NCBI GenBank assembly: GCA_963768565.1
Contig: CAVYIO010000007.1
Span: forward strand, 89,096-153,095
Origin: JABDKH01 sp963768565
GTDB taxonomy: Bacteria; Bacteroidota; Rhodothermia; Rhodothermales; JABDKH01
Direction: 5' to 3'
DNA length: 64,000 nt
Within the stretch, counting starts at the first letter, position 1; each line of letters opens with the position of its first letter. Of this stretch, positions 20,256 through 29,809 are shown piece after piece. Both the position numbers and the translations under genes were made by a program. A model generated the notes under the pieces. It saw only the letters and a list, made by a program, of their open reading frames with translations, did no database searches and was not told the DNA's origin.

Positions 20256-21024
20256 TCAGACCGCCTCCAGAATCCAGTGTACACGTTCGCTTGACCCGGT
20301 TGCAGGCTCCCGCGTGAAACCGTCAAGCGCAGCGATTACCAACCAGTCCGCGGGCGCGATCAGTGCACGCAACTCCTCCACAGCGTACGCCCTTTGCACG
20401 TGATGTTCGTGAAACTCACCGTTCCTCAGCGAAATGTCGAACGTTGTGTGATGAAGGTTCGTCTCTTCATCGAATCGGCTCTTTCTCGCGAAACAGCCTT
20501 CATCCGACTCGCCCGAGTCCTCAAAAGAGTCAACGTTGTTGAGTGAATTGGCCGGAGTACTTTGATCAAAGATGAACATGCCGCCTCGTCTCAGGTGGCG
20601 GCGTACACTCGAGAGCATTCTATTGATTTCGGCTCTGGCAACGAGGTAGTTGATACCGTCGTAAAGCAGCAGTGCGATATCGAACTGATCTTCGAGTGTG
20701 AGGTCACGGAAATCGGCCACCTGGCACTGAACCGGCGCACCGTGTTTGGTCATCTTGCGGCGGGCCACGTCGATCATCGCCGGTGAAGCGTCGGTGGCCA
20801 TGTAGCGGTACGACGCCAGAGTAGTCAGTTCGACGGCCAGACTGCCGGTCCCGCAACCCAGTTCGAGCACATCTCGCGCATCGGGCCGATAGGTTCGGAT
20901 CGAGTGAGAGGATATACTCCGCCCAGTGCACGTAGTCGACGTGCTCCATCACCGCGTCGTACACCGACGCGAGCGCCGCGTAGGGCTCAACATCGGCAGG
21001 TCTTGTAGACCCTTCCTCACTCAT
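20256..21024 (-). CDS. SAM-dependent methyltransferase, frameshifted
   Basis: A class I methyltransferase: VLELGCGTGSLAVEL (SAM motif I), ATDASPAMIDVA, and VQCQVADFRDL, with DIALLLYDGINYLV following. The N-terminus (MSEEGSTRPADVEPYAALASVYD) is in another frame. An extra base in the GG pair at 20,897-20,898 breaks the frame, and removing it gives LSLDRTYRPDARDVLELG, a continuous protein of about 255 residues. The substrate is unknown. The start overlaps the 3' end of pdxA by 8 bases, indicating an operon. Confidence 0.82.
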
Positions 21025-22069
21025 TGGCGGCAGGCGTGCCTGACGCGTGCGACCGCCGCCGCGCCACATCGGTCGCCACATACAGTGCCGTCCGGAGGCT
21101 GTCGGGCTGAGCCTTGCCCTTGCCGGCAATGTCAAATGCGGTTCCGTGATCCGGAGAAGTGCGGATGATCGGAAGACCCGCCGTGAAGTTCACGCCACTA
21201 TTGAAGGTCAACGTCTTGAACGGGACAAGTCCTTGATCGTGATACATCGCAAGGACCGCGTCCGTCGACATGTACGCGCGAGTGCCGAAAAACCCGTCCG
21301 CCGCGTGGGGCCCGAAAACCAGATAGCCTTCCGCGATCGCCTTCTCGATGGCCGGAATGATCGTCTCCTTTTCCTCGCGTCCGAGAACTCCTCCCTCGCC
21401 GGCATGAGGATTCAGTCCCAGAATCGAAATCTTGGGCCGCTCCACACCAAAATCCACTTTCAGGCTCGCCGAAATGACTCGGATCTTCTCCAGAATCGAC
21501 TCCTGTGTGATTTTTTCCGGTACATCTCCAACCGGGAGATGCGCCGTGACGAGACCGACCCGCAGATTGTCCGACACCATCATCATTGTGAAGCTCTCGG
21601 TACCGGTCAGGCTGGCGATGTATTCCGTGTGACCCGGAAAGCTGAAGCCAGCCAGATGGATCGCCTCCTTCGAGATCGGCGCCGTCACCATGGCGTCCGC
21701 TTCACCACCAAGGCAGAGACGTACCGCACGTTCGACAGACAGCATAGCCAGGCGGCCCGACGTCGCCGTGACCTTTCCAAACTCGACGGTCGGTTTCTCT
21801 TCCGGAACGACATCGAGAACAGTGATCCGCCCGCTGGTGTCGGGATGGATGGACAGACTGAAATCGCGGAGGCCCAGGCTGTCCATATGTTGTCGAACAA
21901 CCGCTGCGGAGCCGACTACAAAGGCATCGATGTATCGGCCGAGTCGAGCATCGGAGAGCGAGCGAATGATGACCTCCGGCCCGATGCCGTTCGAGTCGCC
22001 CATCGTCACGGCGATCCGTGGTCGATCTGCCGGTTCAGCGCTGCTTTCTTTTCTCTTCAGCACGGCCAA
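21017..22069 (-). CDS. pdxA: 4-hydroxythreonine-4-phosphate dehydrogenase
   Basis: Oxidises 4-phosphohydroxy-threonine in the DXP-dependent route to pyridoxal phosphate. RIAVTMGDSNGIGPEV, TAPISKEA, FPGHTEY, metal histidines (including NPHAGEGG and MYHDQGLVPFK) and the C-terminal RTSPDHGTAFDIAGKG all match. The 350-residue length is normal. It lies 2 bases after the leucyl aminopeptidase stop and overlaps the downstream methyltransferase. Confidence 0.96.
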   Translation of the reverse strand: MAVLKRKESSAEPADRPRIAVTMGDSNGIGPEVIIRSLSDARLGRYIDAFVVGSAAVVRQHMDSLGLRDFSLSIHPDTSGRITVLDVVPEEKPTVEFGKVTATSGRLAMLSVERAVRLCLGGEADAMVTAPISKEAIHLAGFSFPGHTEYIASLTGTESFTMMMVSDNLRVGLVTAHLPVGDVPEKITQESILEKIRVISASLKVDFGVERPKISILGLNPHAGEGGVLGREEKETIIPAIEKAIAEGYLVFGPHAADGFFGTRAYMSTDAVLAMYHDQGLVPFKTLTFNSGVNFTAGLPIIRTSPDHGTAFDIAGKGKAQPDSLRTALYVATDVARRRSHASGTPAANE

Positions 22070-22071
22070 AT

Positions 22072-23565
22072 CTACTTCTGAGCCAGGGCCACAAACTCAC
22101 GAAGGTACTCGACGATCAGCCGGACACCGAAGCCGGTACCTCCGACCGAATGATACCCTCGAGCCGACTTCAAGAACGAAGGTCCCGCGATATCAACGTG
22201 AATCCAGGGATAGTCGGTAAAGCGTTCCAGAAATTTGCCAGCCGTGATCGAACCTGCCTCTCTACCGCCAACATTCTTCATGTCGGCCACGTCGCTTTTG
22301 AGCTGCTCGGCATAGTGGTCGAACATGGGAAGCGGGTGTACCGGGTCCCCACAGCGCTCACCCGCGCGAACCATGGCGTCGGTTCTTTCCGGGGCGCCGT
22401 CATCCTGGTTCGTCATTACGGCGGCTACGCCACTACCCAGCGCCACGACGGCCGCACCTGTTAACGTGGCCAGATCAACGACGAGTCGCGGGTTATACGT
22501 CTTGGCGTACGACAGGGCGTCCGCGAGAATCATCCGTCCCTCGGCGTCCGTGTTCAAGACCTCAACCGTCAATCCTGAATGCATCTTGATGACGTCACCG
22601 GGAACGTACGCGTTCTCGCCCGGGCGGTTGTCCGTTGCGGGGATCATCGCGATAACGTACACGGGTAGGTCAAGCCGCGCAATGGCCTCCATCGCTGCGA
22701 TAACCGCGGCCGCCCCGGCCATATCGGACTTCATCAGGTCCATCGAATCCTTCGTCGGCTTCAGCGACAGGCCTCCGGTATCAAAGACGACGCCTTTTCC
22801 TACCAGCACGATCGGCTTGGCGTTGACCGCATTTTCCGGCTGCCACTCCATGATCGTGAACGTGGGTGGTTCGATCGAGCCCAGGTTGACAGCCAGCAGC
22901 CCACCCATTCCCTCCTCGGTGATCAGCGCCTTGTCCCAGACCGACACCTCGAATCCGTGCTTCTTGCCGAGCCTCTCGATTTCCTTTGACAGCAGGGTCG
23001 GCGTCTTGTCATTCGGCGACAGGTTCACGAGATCTCGTGCCGTGGACACCGCCTCCGCAACAATCCGCCCGCGCTCCGCTCCACGGCGCGCCGGCTTGTC
23101 ATTCGACTCCGCATGAACCACGAGCCGCTGTACCTCGTGACCATCATCGGCGGCAGTCTTGTACTTTCTGAAACGATACGAGCCCAGTACAAAACCTTCT
23201 ACCAACGCCTGACTTGCCGCTTCGGTAGCCAGCTCCGTTTCCGGAAGTCCCACCGCCACCGTGTCAACCTTGAATCGCGAAGCAGCGGCTGCGCCCGCAG
23301 CCGATAGCTTGCGAAGCGACTCCAACGAAACGGCATCGGCGGAACCAAGTCCCAGAAACGTTACACGCCTGGACTGAAAACCGCTCAGGTAAACCGTAAC
23401 CAATTCATCTTCGGCGCCCTTGAAATCTTCGGCCGCCAACAGGCCAGTCTCGTCGTCACCGACGACAGCCTCTACCACTCGGTCCCGATCATCCTCGGTA
23501 ACGGGTAGCAGAATCAGATCCACATCGAGTTCGTGGAGATCTATGGTTGTGACAGAAACCTTCAT
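22072..23565 (-). CDS. pepA: Leucyl aminopeptidase (M17)
   Basis: A 497-residue two-metal M17 aminopeptidase. The catalytic core is clear: VGKGVVFDTGGLSLKP with the metal lysine and aspartate, DLMKSDMAGAAAV, and NTDAEGRMILADAL. The C-terminus (WIHVDIAGPSF, GFGVRLIVEYL) is typical. In some bacteria PepA also binds DNA for recombination or repression, which is not testable here. It is directly adjacent to the nrnA-like gene. Confidence 0.94.
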   Translation of the reverse strand: MKVSVTTIDLHELDVDLILLPVTEDDRDRVVEAVVGDDETGLLAAEDFKGAEDELVTVYLSGFQSRRVTFLGLGSADAVSLESLRKLSAAGAAAASRFKVDTVAVGLPETELATEAASQALVEGFVLGSYRFRKYKTAADDGHEVQRLVVHAESNDKPARRGAERGRIVAEAVSTARDLVNLSPNDKTPTLLSKEIERLGKKHGFEVSVWDKALITEEGMGGLLAVNLGSIEPPTFTIMEWQPENAVNAKPIVLVGKGVVFDTGGLSLKPTKDSMDLMKSDMAGAAAVIAAMEAIARLDLPVYVIAMIPATDNRPGENAYVPGDVIKMHSGLTVEVLNTDAEGRMILADALSYAKTYNPRLVVDLATLTGAAVVALGSGVAAVMTNQDDGAPERTDAMVRAGERCGDPVHPLPMFDHYAEQLKSDVADMKNVGGREAGSITAGKFLERFTDYPWIHVDIAGPSFLKSARGYHSVGGTGFGVRLIVEYLREFVALAQK

Positions 23566-24639
23566 CTATCGAGTATCCCTTGCTTTCTCTTCCATCAGAG
23601 TTGACAGGTAGGAGCGGTCCTCCGGGGTCAGATCATCCAGATCTGCGCCCTTTGAATCCCACCCCGCGAATCGTTCGGTCAGCGATACGACCTTCTTGAT
23701 GGCGTGGTCCACATCCATGCGCACAAAGGCACCCGATGCCATGCGGTGACCGCCTCCACCCAGCGACCGCGCCCAGTCGTGTACATGGACCGTTCCCTTG
23801 GACCGGAAGCTGACCTTGGTGCCGGCTTCAGTCTCGAAGAACAGTAGCGCGACTTCCACGCCGTCGATTGAGAGGACGTAGTTGACAAGGCCTTCCGTGT
23901 CGTCGCGATCCGCCCCGGCCTCCTGCAACATATGTTTCGAGATGACCATGTACCCGAGGCGGCCGCCATAACGCAGCGTTGCCGTCGCCAGCGACGCGCT
24001 CAACAGTCGAAGCGAACCCAGCGTACGCGTATCGTACAGTCGCTGGTGAATGTCTTCCACCCTCAGGCCACCGGAATCAATCAGCGTCGCCGTCACCCGA
24101 TGCACGGACGACGACATGTTGCTGAAGCGAAACGATCCGGTGTCCGTCATGATCGCCACGTACAGACTTGTCGCGAGCTCGGCATCCAGAAGCTCGACCT
24201 CTCTCTCCTCGATAATCTCAAATACAAGCTGCCCGGTGGATGACGCGGTCTCGCGCACGTACTCGTGGTCGAACCACGACTCCGCGTACGGGTGGTGGTC
24301 GATCAGCAATTTGATCGCCGGAGCGTTGCGAACAGGCTCGCCAAGCGTCCCGAGACGATCCTCCGTGTTCGTATCCACAACGGCAATCACGTCGGCCGCC
24401 ATGATTTCCTCCCGTTGTGCGATACTGCCGTCGAAAATGACAATGTCGTCGGCTCCGGGAAGCCATTCGAGATTCCGCGCCGGCGAATCGGCGTTGATCA
24501 TCAACACCTGCTTGCCAAGCTTCGTCAGCAATCGACCCAGCGCCAATTGCGATCCGATCGCATCCCCGTCGGGGCGAGTGTGCGTCGTGATCACAAACCG
24601 GTCGAACCGATCGATCAGTGCGTTGGTGGAATCAACCAT
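23566..24639 (-). CDS. DHH/DHHA1 phosphoesterase, NrnA-like
   Basis: A bifunctional oligoribonuclease/pAp phosphatase candidate of 357 residues. N-terminal DHH domain: THTRPDGDAIGSQLALG, VIAVVDTN, LLIDHHPYAES. C-terminal DHHA1 domain: SLGGGGHRMASGAFV. NrnA enzymes degrade nano-RNA and 3'-phosphoadenosine 5'-phosphate. It abuts the aminopeptidase gene. Confidence 0.93.
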   Translation of the reverse strand: MVDSTNALIDRFDRFVITTHTRPDGDAIGSQLALGRLLTKLGKQVLMINADSPARNLEWLPGADDIVIFDGSIAQREEIMAADVIAVVDTNTEDRLGTLGEPVRNAPAIKLLIDHHPYAESWFDHEYVRETASSTGQLVFEIIEEREVELLDAELATSLYVAIMTDTGSFRFSNMSSSVHRVTATLIDSGGLRVEDIHQRLYDTRTLGSLRLLSASLATATLRYGGRLGYMVISKHMLQEAGADRDDTEGLVNYVLSIDGVEVALLFFETEAGTKVSFRSKGTVHVHDWARSLGGGGHRMASGAFVRMDVDHAIKKVVSLTERFAGWDSKGADLDDLTPEDRSYLSTLMEEKARDTR

Positions 24640-24762
24640 TCGGAAGGAATTTTGGTGGAAGCCTTGCTAACGCCATTCCAGGTGCTAAGGTCCATTACCG
24701 ACCTCCCCTTGATGCCAGACGGGGCCCCCGTCATCACCCGCAGCAGGAAGCACGACCCGCAC

Positions 24763-26047
24763 TTATGAAGATCGCTTGGCGCCCTTCAGGCCCTTGATAG
24801 AGCCGGCCGACAACAGGTTGACGTCATATGAGCGAACACGGGCTTTCGTGTCCTTATGACGTGCGAGTGCCTGCTCGATCAGATGCGTCACCAGATCTGG
24901 AAAGGTCATTCCCTCGGGTTCCCAGAGATAGAACGCAAACGAACCGGGTATCGTGTTCACCTCGTTGAAGTAAACGCTGTCCGAGGCTTCGTCAATCAGA
25001 AAGTCGATTCGAACAACGCCGGAGCAATCGTGCAGCCTGAAGATCTTCTCGGCGAGCGTTCTGATCTCGGTTTCCATCGCCGCTGGAAGTGGCGCGGGTA
25101 TGATCCGGTCCAGAGAAGCCATGCCCCGCGCGCCGGACTTGCTGCCGACCCGTTGCGGCCTTACCGCGTCCCCCACCTCGCTGGTACTTGTCGGCGAATG
25201 TCAGGAGCTCCTCGGGACTGGAGCGAACAGGTTGCTCCAGCGCACTTAGCCGAATGGAATCCGCAGATCCCAGCACCGAGCAGTTAATCTCTTTGAGTTG
25301 CTCGACGGCACGTTCGACGATCACTTTGGAGTCGTATCTGAACGCGTCCTCGATTGCGGAGTCAAGGGATGTACGGTCGCGTGCCATGGCGATCCCGATC
25401 GACGAACCAAGACGTGCGGGCTTGATCATCGCAGGAACCCCGATGTCCCGTACGATTCGATCAAGACATGCTTCCTCGTTCTCGGTCCACTCGTCCTCGC
25501 GCAAGCCGATGAACTCGACGACAGGAATCCCTGCGGCACGACTCAAAACTTTCGACAGAACCTTGTCCATCCCCAGTGACGATCCAAGTACGCCACTGCC
25601 TGCGTACGGCACCCCGAACATCTCGCACAGACCCTGCACTCCACCGTCTTCACCCGACCCGCCATGAAAAGCTGGAAGGACAACATCGATCAAGATGGAC
25701 GGACCGGGCTTCGTGAACCATCCCGCTTTCCTGACAGGAACCAGTGCCAACCGTCCTCCACCCGCCGGATCGAGATGCACCCGTATCGCACGCGCGCGCA
25801 GGTCGTCCAGGTCCGAATAAGCATCAAGTTCGAGAACAACGGAACCGGTGAACCACGCACCGTCTTTCCCTACGTACACTCCGACCGGTTCGAATCGCCG
25901 CCGATCCATCGCGGCGATGGCCTGATGGGCCGAGATGACAGACACCTCGTGTTCGGGCGACACCCCACCAAAAAGAACGCCAACACGTATTCGGTCCAAA
26001 ACTCGTAGATCTCTTGATTCAGGCTTCAGATTCCACAAAACGGCCAC
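24763..26047 (-). CDS. ddl: D-alanine--D-alanine ligase, frameshifted
   Basis: ATP-grasp ligase making the D-Ala-D-Ala dipeptide for peptidoglycan. N-terminal VGVLFGGVSPEHEVSVISA, then PAFHGGSGEDGGVQG and MIKPARLGSSIGIAMA. The last third (RIDFLIDEASDSVYFNEVNTIPG, metal-binding motif) lies in another frame. The break is in a run of five C on the plus strand at 25,170-25,174. Four C would read KYQRGGDAVRPQRVG continuously. A homopolymer error is the likely cause. The start overlaps the end of pyrC by 29 bases if ATG 26,047 is used. Confidence 0.88.
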
Positions 26048-27311
26048 GGTTGTACACGGCCCACGCCTTGCCTACCAGCTCTGTGCCGACAAACGGCGTG
26101 TTGTGGCTCTTGGACTTTATGTGTCTATCCTCAAACCGCCATCTCGTCGAATCATCAAAGATCGTGAGATTCGCCGCCTCTCCCACAGAGACCGACGGTA
26201 CGGGCAGACGCAGGATCTGGCGCGGCGCGACAATAATCTTCTGGAGTGCCGCTTCGAGCGACAGCACGCCACTGGCGACGAGCTCTCTCACGATAAGCCC
26301 CCAGGCGGTCTCGAGGCCTATGATCCCGAACGGAGCGGCGACAAACTCCACCTCCTTTTCAAACGATGCGTGAGGAGCATGATCGGTGCAGATGGCGTCG
26401 ATCGTCCCGTCGCGCAACCCCTCCTTCATTGCCGCCACATCTTCGGCCGTACGCAGCGGCGGATGCATCTTGGTGTTCGTCGAATACTCGGTTGCATCGA
26501 CACTCGAATCGGTCAGCGAAAAGTGATGCGTGCAGACCTCGGCGGTAACGTTCACCCCGTCGCGCTTGGCGCGGCGCACAAGTTCAACGGCCTTCGCAGT
26601 CGATATGTGCGCGACGTGCACCGAACCCCCCGTGAATTCGGCGATCAGTATGTCGCGCGCAATCATGACCTCCTCCGCCAGTCCGGGTATCCCGGTAACT
26701 CCAAGGCGCGTTGCCACCTCCCCTTCGTTCATGTGGCCATCCCGGTTGAGCGTCAGATCCTCCATATGGTTTATGACGGGCCTGTCGACCATAGAACTGT
26801 ACTCCAGTGCGAGCCGCATCAGACCCGAATTCTGAACTGGAGAGCCATCATCGCTGAAGGCGACCGCGCCTCCGTCTACAAGGTCCGCCATCTCGGACAG
26901 CTGCTTACCCGCACGGTCCTTGGAGACACACGCGATCGGGTGCACATCCACGGCCAGATTCTCCGCCCGCTCTATGATAAACTCGACGACGTCGCGCGTG
27001 TGGATCGGAGGCTCCGTATTTGGCATGCAGGCCACCGCCGTAAAGCCACCGAAGGCCGCCGCAGCACATCCCGTCGCGATCGTCTCCTTGTACTCAAAAC
27101 CCGGTTCGCGAAGATGAACATGCATGTCCATCCAGCCAGGCGAAATCAGTTTGTCTGTGCAATCGTATACGGGACTGCCGTTCGGATCCAGACCCCGACC
27201 AATCGTCGTGATTTTTCCCCCGCGGATCTCTACGTCGGCGTCCTTGCGTTCGCCAGACACTGGATCAATAACTGAGCCCCCTCTGAGCAAGAGGTCCGGA
27301 GCCTCGGTCAT
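26019..27311 (-). CDS. pyrC: Dihydroorotase, type I
   Basis: Third step of de novo pyrimidine synthesis. A 430-residue amidohydrolase of the class I (long) type. MDMHVHLREPGFEYKETI supplies the zinc histidines, CMPNTEPP and CTDHAPHASFEKE the substrate and catalytic aspartate sites. It heads the minus-strand group with ddl. Confidence 0.95.
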   Translation of the reverse strand: MTEAPDLLLRGGSVIDPVSGERKDADVEIRGGKITTIGRGLDPNGSPVYDCTDKLISPGWMDMHVHLREPGFEYKETIATGCAAAAFGGFTAVACMPNTEPPIHTRDVVEFIIERAENLAVDVHPIACVSKDRAGKQLSEMADLVDGGAVAFSDDGSPVQNSGLMRLALEYSSMVDRPVINHMEDLTLNRDGHMNEGEVATRLGVTGIPGLAEEVMIARDILIAEFTGGSVHVAHISTAKAVELVRRAKRDGVNVTAEVCTHHFSLTDSSVDATEYSTNTKMHPPLRTAEDVAAMKEGLRDGTIDAICTDHAPHASFEKEVEFVAAPFGIIGLETAWGLIVRELVASGVLSLEAALQKIIVAPRQILRLPVPSVSVGEAANLTIFDDSTRWRFEDRHIKSKSHNTPFVGTELVGKAWAVYNRGRFVESEA

Positions 27312-27654
27312 CGCTTCATCCTCCTACATTAATCGTTCGCAACACCGCCACTGACAGGCAAATCTAATGAGACACTCTCGTCGCCTGTGGCCGACATCCG
27401 ATTGTTCTCTATGAATTCCGCGGGCGATGCCAGACCGAATACGGCCGCGCCAATCCGATTCAAGCAGGTTACGGCCATTCGCCCGGTGTGAAGCCATGTC
27501 GCTGGGCCGATCCGTGTGATCGGACTGCTGGCAGAGCGCCGTTGCCCTCTACAATAGCATCCCGGGCTCGCACGCCGGCCAGGAGTTTTCTGTAACTGCG
27601 GACAAGCGTGTATTTTAGAGCCGCGACCAACGAAGGCAAACGAACGGAAGATGC
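27312..27654. other. Intergenic region between pyrC and alr
   Basis: About 340 bases between two divergent genes. No convincing coding frame or RNA gene is seen. It must hold both promoters; a TGTATTTTAG stretch at 27,609-27,618 loosely resembles a Bacteroidota -7 element facing alr, but the match is imperfect. Confidence 0.4.
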
Positions 27655-28896
27655 TTGTCCCGTGTTCTTCGTCCTTTTGACTCCACGTCAAGGTGCGACC
27701 CGACACGAATCCAACGCACCCACACCCTCAAATTCGAAGATACTTTGGACGACGCTGGCAATCTCGCGACGAATTCGTTGCCGCAGGACCTGTATCCCAA
27801 TCGTGTTGAGATTGACCTCAACCGCATTCGGAACAACCTCGACGTGATGCGCCGTCACGCCGGCGGCAGACCGGTGATGGCCGTTGTGAAGGCCAATGCG
27901 TACGGACACGGGGCGATCCGCGTTGCCCGGGCGCTTGAATCGCACGGAGTGGAGTTCCTTGCCGTGGCCCAGGTGCAGGAGGCCGTAGAGCTTCGTCTTG
28001 CCGGTCTGGAGAGACCCATACTTGTGATGGGCGTCCCGCGCAAGCAGGACCTGCCCGTGCTGGCAGACATGCGACTGGACATACTCATCCATTCTCCGGA
28101 ATGGGCTCGTACGGTCGCCGACTACGCGGGACGCACGCGCGAATTGTCGGTCCACCTCAAGGTCGACACCGGGATGCACCGGCTGGGCATGAGGCCGGAA
28201 GACGTCGGCGAGACCCTCTCGATTCTGGAGTCTGCCCCCGGAATACGACTTGCAGGACTTTGGACACATTTTGCGTCTGCCGACGATCCGGAAAGTTCAT
28301 TTACTGCGAAGCAGTATGACGTCCTGCGCGGCATCATCCAGACGTTTGGGGACAGGTTCGATCACATCCATGTGGGTGCAAGCAATGCGGTTCATTACCA
28401 TCGGGATATCGCTTCGTCAGGTGAAAGAAGCGTCATTCGGATCGGGATCAGCCTGTATGGATACCTTCACGATTCGCGTGCGGCCCGCGACATCGGCCTT
28501 GAGCCGACGATGCGAATGGTTTCGCGCGTGGCTCAGACAAGAGTGATTGAAGCCGGAGACGGTGTATCCTACAACCTGAAATGGACGGCGAAGAAACGAA
28601 CGCAGATTGCCACCATATCGTGCGGATATGCTGACGGCTACTTCAGAGCGCTGTCGAACAAGGCAGAGATCGGCATTCAGGGCAAGCGATTTCCGGTGGT
28701 CGGGACGGTGTGCATGGATCTGACCATGGTCAACCTCGGCGAGCCAGGATCGATCGCAGTGCAGGAAGGCGATCCCGCCATTATGTTCGGCGACGGTGGA
28801 CCCAGTGCGTATGAGGTGGCCCACTGGGCCGACACGATCGTGTACGAGGTGTGTACCAACGTCTCACGCAGGGTTCGCCGCGTGTATAGGGACTAG
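27655..28896 (+). CDS. alr: Alanine racemase
   Basis: PLP enzyme supplying D-alanine for cell wall. KANAYGHG holds the PLP lysine, HLKVDTGMHRLGM and SCGYADGYFRAL bind cofactor, and VVGTVCMDLTM is near the second catalytic region. The family core starts at YPNRVEIDLNRIRNNLDVM. The start is uncertain: only TTG candidates are present upstream (27,655, and another near 27,778), so the first ~40 residues may not be translated. Its product feeds ddl, which lies divergently nearby. Confidence 0.92.
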   Translation: MSRVLRPFDSTSRCDPTRIQRTHTLKFEDTLDDAGNLATNSLPQDLYPNRVEIDLNRIRNNLDVMRRHAGGRPVMAVVKANAYGHGAIRVARALESHGVEFLAVAQVQEAVELRLAGLERPILVMGVPRKQDLPVLADMRLDILIHSPEWARTVADYAGRTRELSVHLKVDTGMHRLGMRPEDVGETLSILESAPGIRLAGLWTHFASADDPESSFTAKQYDVLRGIIQTFGDRFDHIHVGASNAVHYHRDIASSGERSVIRIGISLYGYLHDSRAARDIGLEPTMRMVSRVAQTRVIEAGDGVSYNLKWTAKKRTQIATISCGYADGYFRALSNKAEIGIQGKRFPVVGTVCMDLTMVNLGEPGSIAVQEGDPAIMFGDGGPSAYEVAHWADTIVYEVCTNVSRRVRRVYRD

Positions 28897-28961
28897 CGCC
28901 GGCGCACTCGGAATCCGCCGCAGGATACACCGTTCTTGATCTCGTGCATCTATCTCACAAT

Positions 28962-28996
28962 TTGTATGAAGATGCCGTTCGGACACGTTATATTTG
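28962..28996 (+). promoter_or_regulatory. Possible Bacteroidota-type promoter of the response regulator
   Basis: TATATTTG at 28,989-28,996 fits the -7 consensus TAnnTTTG. A TTG at 28,962-28,964 could be the -33 element, with slightly long spacing. The start codon follows at 29,060. Confidence 0.4.
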
Positions 28997-29059
28997 AGAT
29001 CCAACCCGCCGAATCGCAATTCGGCGCCACGTCACCATTATCATTTCCGAGTCTCTAGA

Positions 29060-29770
29060 ATGGCCGTTACATCCGAACCTTCCGATATCAATATTCTCGT
29101 CGTAGATGACGAAGAGGATGTTGCCGAAGTCGTTGGTCATTTCCTTTCTCAGGAAGGCTTCACTGTTCACAAGGCGTTCGATGGCGAGGAAGCGCTTCAG
29201 AAGGCCACGCCGGACGTCGACCTCATTGTTCTCGACATCATGCTCCCCGGCCTCGATGGCTATGAAGTATGTCGTCGGCTGCGTTCCCGGGTCGAAACAG
29301 AGACGATCCCAATCATATTCCTGAGCGCCAAAGTCGAAGAAGAGGATCAGATCAAGGGCCTCATGCTCGGTGGCGACGCGTACCTCACGAAGCCGGTATC
29401 TCCGTCGGTGATCCTTGCCAACGTCAAGGCTATCCTGCGGCGCAGCGGTGTGGAAGAAAGCCGGACGCTGCAAGTCGACGGCCTTACGATATACGAGGAC
29501 GAATACCGGGCGAGCCTCGAGGACAAGGACCTTGGCCTCACGTTGACAGAGTTTGAGCTTCTACGGTATCTCGTTCGACATCCACGCAAGGCGTTCACCC
29601 GCCAGCAGCTCCTGGAGACCATCTGGAAGGATGCCATGATGGTGACGGAGCGAACCGTCGATGCACATATCAAAAACCTTCGCGAAAAGCTCGGGCCATT
29701 TGCTGAGCACATTCAGACCGTTCGTGGAGTCGGGTACCGTTTCGTTCGAGAGGCCAGCGCCGAGGCGTAG
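29060..29770 (+). CDS. OmpR/PhoB-type response regulator
   Basis: Receiver domain (INILVVDDEEDV acidic pocket, phospho-aspartate in LIVLDIMLPGLDGYEV, conserved lysine in YLTKPVSP), then a winged-helix DNA-binding domain (LTLTEFELLRYLVRHP, TVDAHIKNLREKLG, VRGVGYRF). ATG at 29,060 is chosen over an upstream in-frame start without family similarity. The partner kinase follows after 39 bases. Confidence 0.94.
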   Translation: MAVTSEPSDINILVVDDEEDVAEVVGHFLSQEGFTVHKAFDGEEALQKATPDVDLIVLDIMLPGLDGYEVCRRLRSRVETETIPIIFLSAKVEEEDQIKGLMLGGDAYLTKPVSPSVILANVKAILRRSGVEESRTLQVDGLTIYEDEYRASLEDKDLGLTLTEFELLRYLVRHPRKAFTRQQLLETIWKDAMMVTERTVDAHIKNLREKLGPFAEHIQTVRGVGYRFVREASAEA

Positions 29771-29809
29771 GTCGCGGTAAAAGCCTGATTCCGGTACTCC
29801 AAGTTCTCC

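Noticed and set aside
27329..27706. A 125-codon minus-strand open frame between pyrC and alr
   Set aside because: The predicted protein has no family traits, is rich in Arg, Ser and Gly, and overlaps the alr start region.
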